A DNA stretch of 64,000 nt from Bacteroidales bacterium (GTDB lineage Bacteria > Bacteroidota > Bacteroidia > Bacteroidales > UBA10428): contig JAFGOZ010000059.1 of NCBI GenBank assembly GCA_016926235.1, positions 28,905 to 92,904 on the forward strand, read 5' to 3'. The notes beneath the pieces are model-generated. The model ran no database searches, was not told the DNA's origin, and saw only the letters and a list, made by a program, of their open reading frames with translations. Positions 56,902 through 64,000 of this stretch are shown here, in pieces. A program made the translations under genes and the position numbers. Position 1 is the first letter of the stretch, and every line of letters starts with the position of its first letter.

Positions 56902-57729
56902 ATGAATAAAAAAGTAAATTTGATATTCCTTTTTATTGCAATCATATGTAACTATATTATTAGCCAGCAAGATACAAGTAAAATTAAACCAGATAAATTT
57001 TTTGAATTGGGGTTTGCTTCGGATTATATTAATTTATACAATCCACGACACTCAGTTGTTCTTTATAAAGGATTAGCCTATTCGTTGGATTATTCATTGC
57101 AGTTTGAAAAACAAACTAAACGTGAAAGTATTTATTTTAATTATGGAAAAGGTAATTTAACTTCTGAAAATGAATTAAATAACACAAGGGTTTTTAATGT
57201 TGAGGTTGGCTATTCCCTTGAAAGAAGAGTAAAAAAAATATCTGAAACAATTAACTGGTATTTAGGAGGAGATATTTCTGCCTTCTTAAATATGAGAACC
57301 AATATTAGTTTAGGAAATAACCAGGTATTTTATGATTTTGTACAGAATTTGGGAATTTCATCATCCATTAGAAAAGAATTGTTATGGAAAGAGCGCACAT
57401 ATTATTTGGATTACAGGCTTAAGCTTCCATTCATTTCAATTATTTCCCGACCACCCATAACTTTCTTTGTTAAGGATAGCGAAAGGGAAGATATTATGAT
57501 TACTTCAGATCAAATAACAAAAATTATGTTTACCAATGGGAATGTTACTTTTGCAGGGAAATATTGTATAGTTAAATCTAATATTACCATATGGCGCCCA
57601 TTTAGGAGGAATATGAACAGGGTTGGTCTATCTTACGTTTGGGATCTATATACCTATCGGGATTATTATCATCAAAAACAGGTTATGGCCACCCACTCGA
57701 TAAAATTTACTTTACTTACAAACATTTAA
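56902..57729 (+). CDS. predicted outer-membrane/periplasmic beta-rich protein
   Basis: 275 residues from ATG 56902 (an in-frame TTG at 56887 is less likely). Signal peptide to about 23, then alternating beta pattern with aromatic strand ends. No family recognised. The S41 protease gene begins 15 bases after the stop, so they may be co-expressed. Confidence 0.6.
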   Translation: MNKKVNLIFLFIAIICNYIISQQDTSKIKPDKFFELGFASDYINLYNPRHSVVLYKGLAYSLDYSLQFEKQTKRESIYFNYGKGNLTSENELNNTRVFNVEVGYSLERRVKKISETINWYLGGDISAFLNMRTNISLGNNQVFYDFVQNLGISSSIRKELLWKERTYYLDYRLKLPFISIISRPPITFFVKDSEREDIMITSDQITKIMFTNGNVTFAGKYCIVKSNITIWRPFRRNMNRVGLSYVWDLYTYRDYYHQKQVMATHSIKFTLLTNI

Positions 57730-57743
57730 AAGAAAATAAAGCC

Positions 57744-58739
57744 ATGATGAAAGGAATATATGTAATCATTATATGCTCTTTATTAGTTGGTTGTGAAAAA
57801 GTATTTGTGGATGATATACCTGAAGACATACCTCAGGAAAACTTCGACTATTTTTGGAATTTTGCTAATGAAAACTATACTTTTTTTGAGTATAAACATA
57901 TCAATTGGGACAGCATAAAAACTGCATATCAACAAAAAGTTAGTCAGGATATTACTGATGATAGTCTATTTAACATTTTAGCTAAAATGACATCTGCATT
58001 GAAAGATGGTCATTCCTTTTTAATATCTGATGTTAGAAAGTACCAATACTATTTTTTTCTTGACCGGCCTGAGAATTTTGATTCATATGTATTACGTAAA
58101 AGGTATCTGGAACCAAATAACTATGAAATAGTTTATCCTTTTGAAATAATGGAATTAGATGATATAGGGTATATATATTATGGAAGTTTTGAGAACGAAT
58201 TTACTGATAAACAGTTGGATTATATTTTTAACAAATTTTCTGATAAAAAAGGCATAATTATAGACATCCGCAATAATACAGGAGGGAGTGCTGATTATAT
58301 AAATTTATTAGCCGGACGATTTACTGATGAAAAAGTACTTGCAGGATATAATCAGTTTAAAAATGGTCCCGGGGAAAATGATTATACAGCCAAAATATCT
58401 TTTTATGTTCATCCAAGCGGAAATATTCGTTTTACCGGAGATGTTATAGTTTTAATAAACCGTTTGGTATTTAGTTCTGCTAATTTAGCTTGTGTATGTT
58501 TTGCGGCGTTGCCAAATATTACATTAATAGGGGACAAAACAGGTGGGGGAGGTGGCATACCCAGGTATACCGAACTGCCAAATGGCTGGATATTTACATG
58601 CTCATCAAGTATTCAAACCCTGCCTGATGGAACAATTACAGAGGATGGTATAGTTCCGGATATTTATGAATCCATAAATAGTGCAGGAGAAGGCAGAGAT
58701 GGAATTTTAGAAAGAGCAATAGATGAATTACGTAATTAA
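57744..58739 (+). CDS. S41-family lipoprotein peptidase
   Basis: 331 residues from ATG 57744; the second ATG at 57747 also works. Lipobox LLVGC puts the lipidated Cys at 17. The C-terminal processing peptidase domain (about 115-330) shows IIDIRNNTGGSADYI, the nucleophile region VFSSANLACV (Ser244/245) and Lys in IGDKTGGGGG. No PDZ domain is obvious. Envelope-located protease of unknown target. Confidence 0.85.
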   Translation: MMKGIYVIIICSLLVGCEKVFVDDIPEDIPQENFDYFWNFANENYTFFEYKHINWDSIKTAYQQKVSQDITDDSLFNILAKMTSALKDGHSFLISDVRKYQYYFFLDRPENFDSYVLRKRYLEPNNYEIVYPFEIMELDDIGYIYYGSFENEFTDKQLDYIFNKFSDKKGIIIDIRNNTGGSADYINLLAGRFTDEKVLAGYNQFKNGPGENDYTAKISFYVHPSGNIRFTGDVIVLINRLVFSSANLACVCFAALPNITLIGDKTGGGGGIPRYTELPNGWIFTCSSSIQTLPDGTITEDGIVPDIYESINSAGEGRDGILERAIDELRN

Positions 58740-58770
58740 ATGAGGGTTTCTAATTTTTGTATTTGAAAAA

Positions 58771-59955
58771 CTAGCTAACCTCCGGCTCATTCTCATCCGG
58801 TTCACGGCCAACAATGGATTCGTATATCCGTGTAGGTACAGGAGGACATCCTTTGATAAATATGCCCTTGTCTTTCATAAAACGGGTACAGTTGCCAACA
58901 AATACAGTGCCCTCAGGAGCGTCTTCTACTCCTTTTCCAATTGCTATATGAAACAAGCCATCGGGTAAGATATACGGCGTCATGTCGTCTTTAAAACGTC
59001 GCAAAAATAGCATGAGGGTTGACAAGCAGGAGCTGCATGATTCTTTATCGTGCACTTTAATACCTTCAAAATCTACTGATATATCTTTAGGTGGTACCCG
59101 GTACGGATGGATATAATCCACAAAATCTGTTGGTATTACTGAATAATCTTCTGGTAGCAATGAATACCCTTGTCGTTCACTGATTAAACGTAAATGAGGG
59201 ATATCATCTGGTTTTAGTCCCATCAGGATGCAACCAAATACATCAGCGCCCATCGGATTCCAGGATGCCACAGCAAAATCAGACTTTACCGGATCTCCTC
59301 CTGAAGGGCCAAGGCCTTCCATGCCTATATAACCATCAATTAACGTAAGGTCAGGGACAAGAATAGAGGCCATATCTGAGATGGCTGAATCAAGCGTTTT
59401 CTCAGGATATGTTTTATCCAGGTATTCCAGTTGATGATATTTTACTTTCTCATGTCTGTACAAACAGCCTTTCATGTTTTTAATACCCAGGGTAACACCG
59501 GTATGCATATGTGTTTTTGATACAGGCATGGATAGGAGGATATCATATTCGTATATTACCGGACAAATTTTTGTGGATTCAAGGATACGGCCATCGTAAA
59601 TCTTCTTTTCGATGGGCTTTACAGCATCAAAATCAATTAGTTCAATGCCATATTTTTTAGTTACTTCGGTAATGCCAGCCCTTTCAAAGGCTTCCATGGT
59701 ATCAATGCCTACAAGAGGACTCTCTCCAACAGCAATTTTTGAAGCTCCGGCAGCTGTTAGTTCTTCAATGGCTCCAGCTACTGCTTGTGGATGGGTATTA
59801 TACCCCCTTTCAGGCCGGGCAGACCTGCCAATATTGGGTTTGATTAATATGCTTTTTCCTTTTATGCTGCTGAGATCAAGTTGATTTAGTGCTTTTCTTG
59901 CATTCTCAAAAGGCCCTTGTTTCCCCGCGATGCTAACTAAGGCATTTTTTTTCAT
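58771..59955 (-). CDS. DUF362 protein
   Basis: 394 residues of the DUF362 family: SILIKPNIGRSARPERGYNTHP, GITEVTKKYGIELIDFD, MPVSKTHMHTGVTLGIKNMKG and the C-x2-C in KESCSSCLS. Family members include predicted Fe-S or flavin proteins; there is no classical ferredoxin motif here. Function unknown. Confidence 0.8.
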   Translation of the reverse strand: MKKNALVSIAGKQGPFENARKALNQLDLSSIKGKSILIKPNIGRSARPERGYNTHPQAVAGAIEELTAAGASKIAVGESPLVGIDTMEAFERAGITEVTKKYGIELIDFDAVKPIEKKIYDGRILESTKICPVIYEYDILLSMPVSKTHMHTGVTLGIKNMKGCLYRHEKVKYHQLEYLDKTYPEKTLDSAISDMASILVPDLTLIDGYIGMEGLGPSGGDPVKSDFAVASWNPMGADVFGCILMGLKPDDIPHLRLISERQGYSLLPEDYSVIPTDFVDYIHPYRVPPKDISVDFEGIKVHDKESCSSCLSTLMLFLRRFKDDMTPYILPDGLFHIAIGKGVEDAPEGTVFVGNCTRFMKDKGIFIKGCPPVPTRIYESIVGREPDENEPEVS

Positions 59956-60066
59956 GGGCGCAATTTACCAAAAATTGAAAAGTCAAAGCGCAGAATTGAA
60001 TAATATTTTATTGTATCTCGCAAAAAAAAGTATTAACTGAAATGCTTAAGGAAGCAAAAAATGCCA

Positions 60067-60074
60067 TATCTTTG
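60067..60074 (+). promoter_or_regulatory. putative -7 box (TATCTTTG) of the YIP1 gene
   Basis: TAnnTTTG match 56 bases before ATG 60130. Confidence 0.45.
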
Positions 60075-60129
60075 ATAGAAACCAAGATTTAATAATATAT
60101 CAATTATTCAATAACTAAATATTAAAACT

Positions 60130-60711
60130 ATGACAAATTTAATTGAACGTGCTAAAAACATGATAATTACCCCAAAAACTGAGTGGGAGAAGGTAAATAC
60201 AGAAGATACACAAGCCGGGGATCTTTTTATGAAATATATGGTACCTCTTGCCCTTATAGGAGCAGTTGCTGCTTTTATAGGTTACGGGTTAGTGGGATAT
60301 CGCATTCCATTTATTGGTCGTGTTGCATCCATGAAAACAGGTGTGATACGGGCTGTTATTTCTCTTATAAGTTCATTGGGTGGAGTGTATGTTACAGCTA
60401 TTATAATTAATGCTCTTGCCCCAAGTTTTGGTGGCACAAAAAATATGACCAAGGCTTTGCAGCTTGTAGCTTATTCGTATACAGCAGCTTTTGTTGCGGC
60501 CGTTTTTAATATACTTCCATCTCTTAGTGTGCTTGCAATGTTAGCTGGTTTATACAGTTTATACGTACTTTATCTTGGTTTTGCTCCATTAATGAAACCT
60601 GCTGCCGATAAAGTAACTGTATATTTCGTAATAAGCATTGTAGTATTGATTGTTGTTTATGCTGCAATTGGTGCTATTTTAGGAGCAATATTACTTAGTA
60701 CATTAATATAA
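60130..60711 (+). CDS. YIP1-family membrane protein
   Basis: 193 residues with five predicted helices and the N-terminal ERAKNMIITPKTEWEKV typical of bacterial YIP1/DUF1282 proteins. Unknown role. Followed by a strong hairpin terminator. Confidence 0.82.
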   Translation: MTNLIERAKNMIITPKTEWEKVNTEDTQAGDLFMKYMVPLALIGAVAAFIGYGLVGYRIPFIGRVASMKTGVIRAVISLISSLGGVYVTAIIINALAPSFGGTKNMTKALQLVAYSYTAAFVAAVFNILPSLSVLAMLAGLYSLYVLYLGFAPLMKPAADKVTVYFVISIVVLIVVYAAIGAILGAILLSTLI

Positions 60712-60730
60712 TCCATAATAGTATTCTTTA

Positions 60731-60778
60731 AATGCTTCTTATGGTTAGACCATTTTAACCATAAGAAGCATTTTTTTA
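60731..60778 (+). terminator. rho-independent terminator after the YIP1 gene
   Basis: Perfect 16-bp stem AATGCTTCTTATGGTT / AACCATAAGAAGCATT around loop AGACCATTTT, then a T run. One of the clearest hairpins in the window. Confidence 0.85.
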
Positions 60779-60896
60779 TTTTGAAATTTCAAGTTAAGTT
60801 TTATACAATTCAACTTCCAAATTGATAAGAACACCAAATTATATTAAAGATCACAAAGGAGATTCTATATTTTCGTTATACTAAAAAACTATCATT

Positions 60897-61325
60897 ATGA
60901 AAAAGATATTATATCTACTAACCATCTTTGTATTCATTTCTTGTGATGCCAAATATGCTGAAGTATTTGTTGAGAAAGGAATAAAGACCAATGCGAACAT
61001 TACAAAACTGATCAACAGAAGGCAAAAGAAATCAACAACAGGTTCGAGGATGAATTTGTATGCTATTGAAGTAAACTATTTTGTAAAATCAAATGAAGAA
61101 AAAACAGGTGAAAAACCAAAAACTGATTATGGATTTGAGTCATTGAATAAGCTTGCTGAAAATTTTGAAATAGGAGAATTTACAAGATCAGAAATCTCGG
61201 TATCCAGTCAACAATTTTTTCAATTACAGGAAGGTCAGCAAGTAGAAATATACTATTTATCGGATGAGCCGGCTAAAGCAATACTGGCTGAAGATGTTGA
61301 TAAATTTAGAGAAGCGGAGAAATAA
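60897..61325 (+). CDS. small lipoprotein, unknown
   Basis: 142 residues: lipobox FISC with Cys16, then a Lys/Glu-rich sequence with a beta-strand-rich end. No family recognised. Preceded by the box TATATTTTC. Sits alone between two plus-strand genes. Confidence 0.6.
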   Translation: MKKILYLLTIFVFISCDAKYAEVFVEKGIKTNANITKLINRRQKKSTTGSRMNLYAIEVNYFVKSNEEKTGEKPKTDYGFESLNKLAENFEIGEFTRSEISVSSQQFFQLQEGQQVEIYYLSDEPAKAILAEDVDKFREAEK

Positions 61326-61506
61326 GCCTTAATTGATTAAATATTAATAGGATAGTGACTTACGACGAACTAAGGTTTCAATAGTAAGTTATATAATTCG
61401 CAAGTGAATTTTGACCGGTTTTATGAATAAAAATAATATCAGGTTGCTTGACTTTTTTTTCATAAATTAGTTGTTCATTTTATTCACATTTCAAAACATC
61501 TTCATC

Positions 61507-62061
61507 ATGGATCGAAAACATTTTATAAAAAAAGTATGTACTGCCGGAGTATGTGGCTGTGCTGCGATGACCACCTTAACTTCTTTTACTGCAGGAGCCA
61601 AAACATCGGAAACATCTAAAGATGAACCTGACTGGAAAATTGGATTTGTACAAAAGCGAATGGCAAAATTGATGGGAATTTTAGACCAAAAGCTGGATAA
61701 GGAGACAACGGAGGAAGTTCTTGAAATGCTGGGAAGAGAATGTGCAAATGAGAGTATAGATAAGCATTTTACCAAGTATAAAGGTAATATTCAGGGTTTC
61801 TTTGATGCTATAAAAGAATGGGGTGATGAAGCATCTTATGATGAAGAAAATGGAATAATAAGAATTAAAGGGAAAAAGATGGATTCATGCTTTTGTCCTT
61901 TTGTGGATAAAAATTTAATGTCAACTGATTTCTGCAATTGTTCATTAGGCTGGCAAAAACAACTCTACGAAACCCTTCTTGACAAAAAAGTAGATGTTAC
62001 AATAGACTCATCTGTTTTAAGGGGAGGAGATAGTTGTTGTTTTTCAATAAAAATATTATAA
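61507..62061 (+). CDS. cysteine-rich exported protein (DUF6144-like)
   Basis: 184 residues from ATG 61507. The start MDRKHFIKKVCTAG resembles a Tat-like signal but has Arg-Lys rather than Arg-Arg. Conserved Cys are C79 (GREC), C128 and C130 (CFCPF), C143 and C145 (FCNCSLGW) and C177-C178. This pattern is found in DUF6144-like proteins; a metal- or thiol-based role is possible. I do not know the activity. Confidence 0.6.
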   Translation: MDRKHFIKKVCTAGVCGCAAMTTLTSFTAGAKTSETSKDEPDWKIGFVQKRMAKLMGILDQKLDKETTEEVLEMLGRECANESIDKHFTKYKGNIQGFFDAIKEWGDEASYDEENGIIRIKGKKMDSCFCPFVDKNLMSTDFCNCSLGWQKQLYETLLDKKVDVTIDSSVLRGGDSCCFSIKIL

Positions 62062-62100
62062 TGTAAATACCAGTTTATTAGGCTGATAAAATTATCTATA

Positions 62101-62250
62101 ATGAGAAAGAGAAGGTTGTATATTAAGTGTATTTTTTACACTTATTTCATTATCGCTATGCTTTATTCCTGTAAGTCAAAACCTGAGATAGAGAAGGAGT
62201 CCTGGATAAATAAATTAGTCAATGAATGGCCTAACCCTGGCATTAACTAA
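62101..62250 (+). CDS. very small lipoprotein (49 aa)
   Basis: From ATG 62101 to TAA 62248: basic N-terminus (MRKRRLYIK), hydrophobic stretch, lipobox-like LYSC with Cys21 or so, and a charged 28-residue tail. Begins 39 bases after the previous gene. No family recognised. Confidence 0.4.
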   Translation: MRKRRLYIKCIFYTYFIIAMLYSCKSKPEIEKESWINKLVNEWPNPGIN

Positions 62251-62297
62251 CACTTTGTTTTTAAGTGAAACTATATTTTAATAGCAAAAGTATGATA

Positions 62298-63719
62298 TTA
62301 TACATTTAGTATTTCTCCCTCGGTTTTGGCAATAACCACGGCGCCACAACTATCACTCCATACATTGGTTGCTGTCCTGAACATATCAAGAATCCGGTCT
62401 ACAGGCAATATGAGGGCTATCATTTCAAGAGGTAATCCGAGTGTGGTGAGAATAATACTTATAAGAATAAGACTTCCCATTGGTATACCCGCAGCACCAA
62501 TAGAAGCAAGAAGTGTAGTAATTACCAGTATAAATTGTTGCTGAAAGTTTAAATGAACCCCTTTGGCCTGTGCTATAAACATGATCACAGCGCAGATGTA
62601 TATGGCTGTTCCGTCCATATTTACTGTGGCTCCAATGGGAATAGTAAAGTTTGAAATTTTCTTGGATACTCCGGAGTTGTTTTCAACATTTTCGAGCGTA
62701 AAAGGCAGTGTAGCTGAGGATGATGCTGTGCTAAACGCTGTGAGCAAGGCTGTGGACATATTGCTAAAATGCTTAAATGGTCTGGCTTTACCAAAAAACT
62801 TTGTAATTAAAGGTAAACTTATAAATGAATGTATAAATAGTGCCAGAAGCACTGTAAGGGTAAATATCCCCAGGTTGATCATAAGATTGGAAAGCTTGTC
62901 CTGATCAGCAATAACCTTGGCCACCAGGCCAAATATACCAAAAGGTGCCAGTTTTATAACAAATAGTGTGATTTTCATAAACAGTTCAAAACCGGCATTA
63001 AAAAAGTTTTTCAGAAGTTCGCAATAGTGTGAATCTATTCTCGTTATAAAAATTCCTACTATAATACTGAAGAAGATTACCGGTAATAGTTGATTTTGAG
63101 CCATTGCCTCAATAATATTCTCGGGTACAATGCCTGTTAAAATATCGCCCAGGCTTTGTTGACCGGCTGCTATGTCAACAGAATCGAGAGGTGTGTAATT
63201 CACACCAATGCCTGGTTTAAAGATGTTTACCAATATTAGCCCTACCGTAATAGCCAATGCACTTGTTGCAACATAATAACTAAAAGTTTTTAAGCTCAAT
63301 CGTCTAAGATCTTTTCCGGCACTTATATTTGAAATACCTGAAATAATTGAAAATAGTATCAATGGAATAACAAGCATCTTGAGTAATCGTAAAAAAATGG
63401 TACCCATCCAACTTATAGCTTTAATGGCGGGATTGTAATAACTCAGTTCTACAATGGTTTTAGAGTATAACTTGTATTGTTCGGCGGTCAGTATCTTTTT
63501 TAATGATAACTTTATTTCTGAGATACTTTTATATTGTTGGGTTGAAAGAGAATTTACTGATGAAATAACCTGATCATCATGTATCCCAAGATGAAGGGCT
63601 GAAGTGTCAATTTTATCAGTTCGATAGGAAGTACTAAACACTATTCCATATACAACAGATAATGTAAGCGCAATTAGTATTTGCCAATGAAGCGAAAATT
63701 TCCTCTTTGTATTCTTCAT
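62298..63719 (-). CDS. gltP: dicarboxylate/amino-acid:cation symporter (DAACS)
   Basis: 473 residues: eight membrane helices, re-entrant loop motif AFSTASSSATLPFTLE and the NMDGTAIY motif in helix 7 that binds Na+ and substrate. There is a roughly 60-residue insertion between the first two helices (about 30-95). Imports glutamate, aspartate or C4-dicarboxylates with Na+ or H+. Single gene. Confidence 0.93.
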   Translation of the reverse strand: MKNTKRKFSLHWQILIALTLSVVYGIVFSTSYRTDKIDTSALHLGIHDDQVISSVNSLSTQQYKSISEIKLSLKKILTAEQYKLYSKTIVELSYYNPAIKAISWMGTIFLRLLKMLVIPLILFSIISGISNISAGKDLRRLSLKTFSYYVATSALAITVGLILVNIFKPGIGVNYTPLDSVDIAAGQQSLGDILTGIVPENIIEAMAQNQLLPVIFFSIIVGIFITRIDSHYCELLKNFFNAGFELFMKITLFVIKLAPFGIFGLVAKVIADQDKLSNLMINLGIFTLTVLLALFIHSFISLPLITKFFGKARPFKHFSNMSTALLTAFSTASSSATLPFTLENVENNSGVSKKISNFTIPIGATVNMDGTAIYICAVIMFIAQAKGVHLNFQQQFILVITTLLASIGAAGIPMGSLILISIILTTLGLPLEMIALILPVDRILDMFRTATNVWSDSCGAVVIAKTEGEILNV

Positions 63720-63850
63720 AGTTAATTCTGGTATCTCAAAAATAGCTGTAATAATATAAAATACATGAAAAATATAGATATATAAAATGTCACGATTTTT
63801 AAGATATTGAATTACAAATAATTATCAATGTATGTCATTTTAGGCTACGA

Positions 63851-63930
63851 TTAATCGGATAAAGATAAGGACAGGGGAAAAATATTCAATTCTCAGAAAG
63901 ATAAATTTATAATCACTACTGTCCGATTAA
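63851..63930. repeat. interrupted inverted repeat near the window end
   Basis: Right arm CTGTCCGATTAA (63919-63930); left arm TTAATCGGA (63851-63859) is followed by 12 bases and then CAG, i.e. the same arm with an insertion. No gene between. Confidence 0.4.
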
Positions 63931-63960
63931 ATATTTTATAAAATTATGAAATGCCTTTAT

Positions 63961-64000
63961 TTATATGCCGTCCCTACGGGACTTTAATGACCCCAGGTCA
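63961..64000. repeat. start of a dispersed repeat (cut by window end)
   Basis: Contains the near-palindrome GTCCCTACGGGAC (63970-63982) followed by TTTAATGACCCCAGG. This motif is a familiar intergenic repeat in Bacteroidetes genomes. The rest lies outside the window. Confidence 0.55.

Noticed and set aside
57639..57743. N-terminal extension of the S41 protease
   Set aside because: The lipobox begins after ATG 57744, and the extension overlaps the previous gene.

Overview
The window looks like a chromosomal segment of an anaerobic or microaerobic member of the Bacteroidetes (probably Bacteroidales or Marinilabiliales; the exact family is not resolvable here). Supporting signs are AT-rich DNA, promoter boxes of the TAnnTTTG type, a Bat (aerotolerance) operon, an A/V-type ATPase operon with a DUF2764 subunit, a C-terminal type A sorting domain of the type IX secretion system (T9SS), a periplasmic-propeller sensor kinase, and acetate/butyrate fermentation genes. 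No rRNA, tRNA, CRISPR array, transposase or phage gene was seen.

Layout. 1-6.4 kb: a Bat operon (a BatD-like membrane protein, BatA, BatB, BatC, BatD, BatE). 6.4-7.8 kb: a tandem universal stress protein and a SiaC-like protein. 8.0-10.3 kb: a three-gene operon (DUF39 homocysteine synthase, NIL/ferredoxin protein, UPF0280 protein) matching the sulfide-dependent homocysteine pathway known from methanogens. 10.4-11.1 kb: acylphosphatase and a DUF2784 membrane protein. 11.1-25.7 kb: a long minus-strand signalling block: hybrid histidine kinase, GAF/PAS membrane protein with no output domain, DUF4407 protein, CheB, CheD, a histidine-kinase-like protein whose phospho-acceptor His is Asn, CheR, CheW, CheA, CheY, a STAS protein, a 609-residue helical protein with CheZ-like features, and a second receiver. 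No methyl-accepting receptor is encoded nearby. 25.9-27.5 kb: Crp-type regulator, receiver, and a free methionine-(R)-sulfoxide reductase. 27.7-35.4 kb: V-ATPase operon E-DUF2764-A-B-D-I-K, with the Na+ ligand pattern in the K ring subunit. 35.5-38.4 kb: Hpt protein, receiver, omega-amidase-type nitrilase, small beta-barrel protein and an SDR.

38.4-46.6 kb holds fermentation genes on the minus strand: pta, a 3-hydroxyacyl-CoA dehydrogenase, ackA, ptb and, farther on, buk. Between ptb and buk lie an ECF sigma factor, its putative anti-sigma factor carrying a T9SS sorting domain, and a 280-bp non-coding element with nested inverted repeats. 46.9-49.8 kb: a large FAD/Fe-S D-2-hydroxyacid (lactate) dehydrogenase. 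49.8-55.2 kb: a propeller sensor kinase divergent from a secreted GH43 glycosidase. 55.2-63.7 kb: a flavoprotein, surface and lipoproteins, an S41 protease, DUF362, YIP1, a cysteine-rich protein and a Na+/dicarboxylate or glutamate symporter. The last bases are the start of a dispersed repeat.

How the parts fit. ATP from acyl-phosphate fermentation and a probably Na+-moving V-ATPase would be the energetic core. The chemosensory block is complete for kinase, coupling and adaptation enzymes, but it lacks a recognisable receptor and any flagellar gene, and contains unusual parts. It is the best candidate here for an under-described system.
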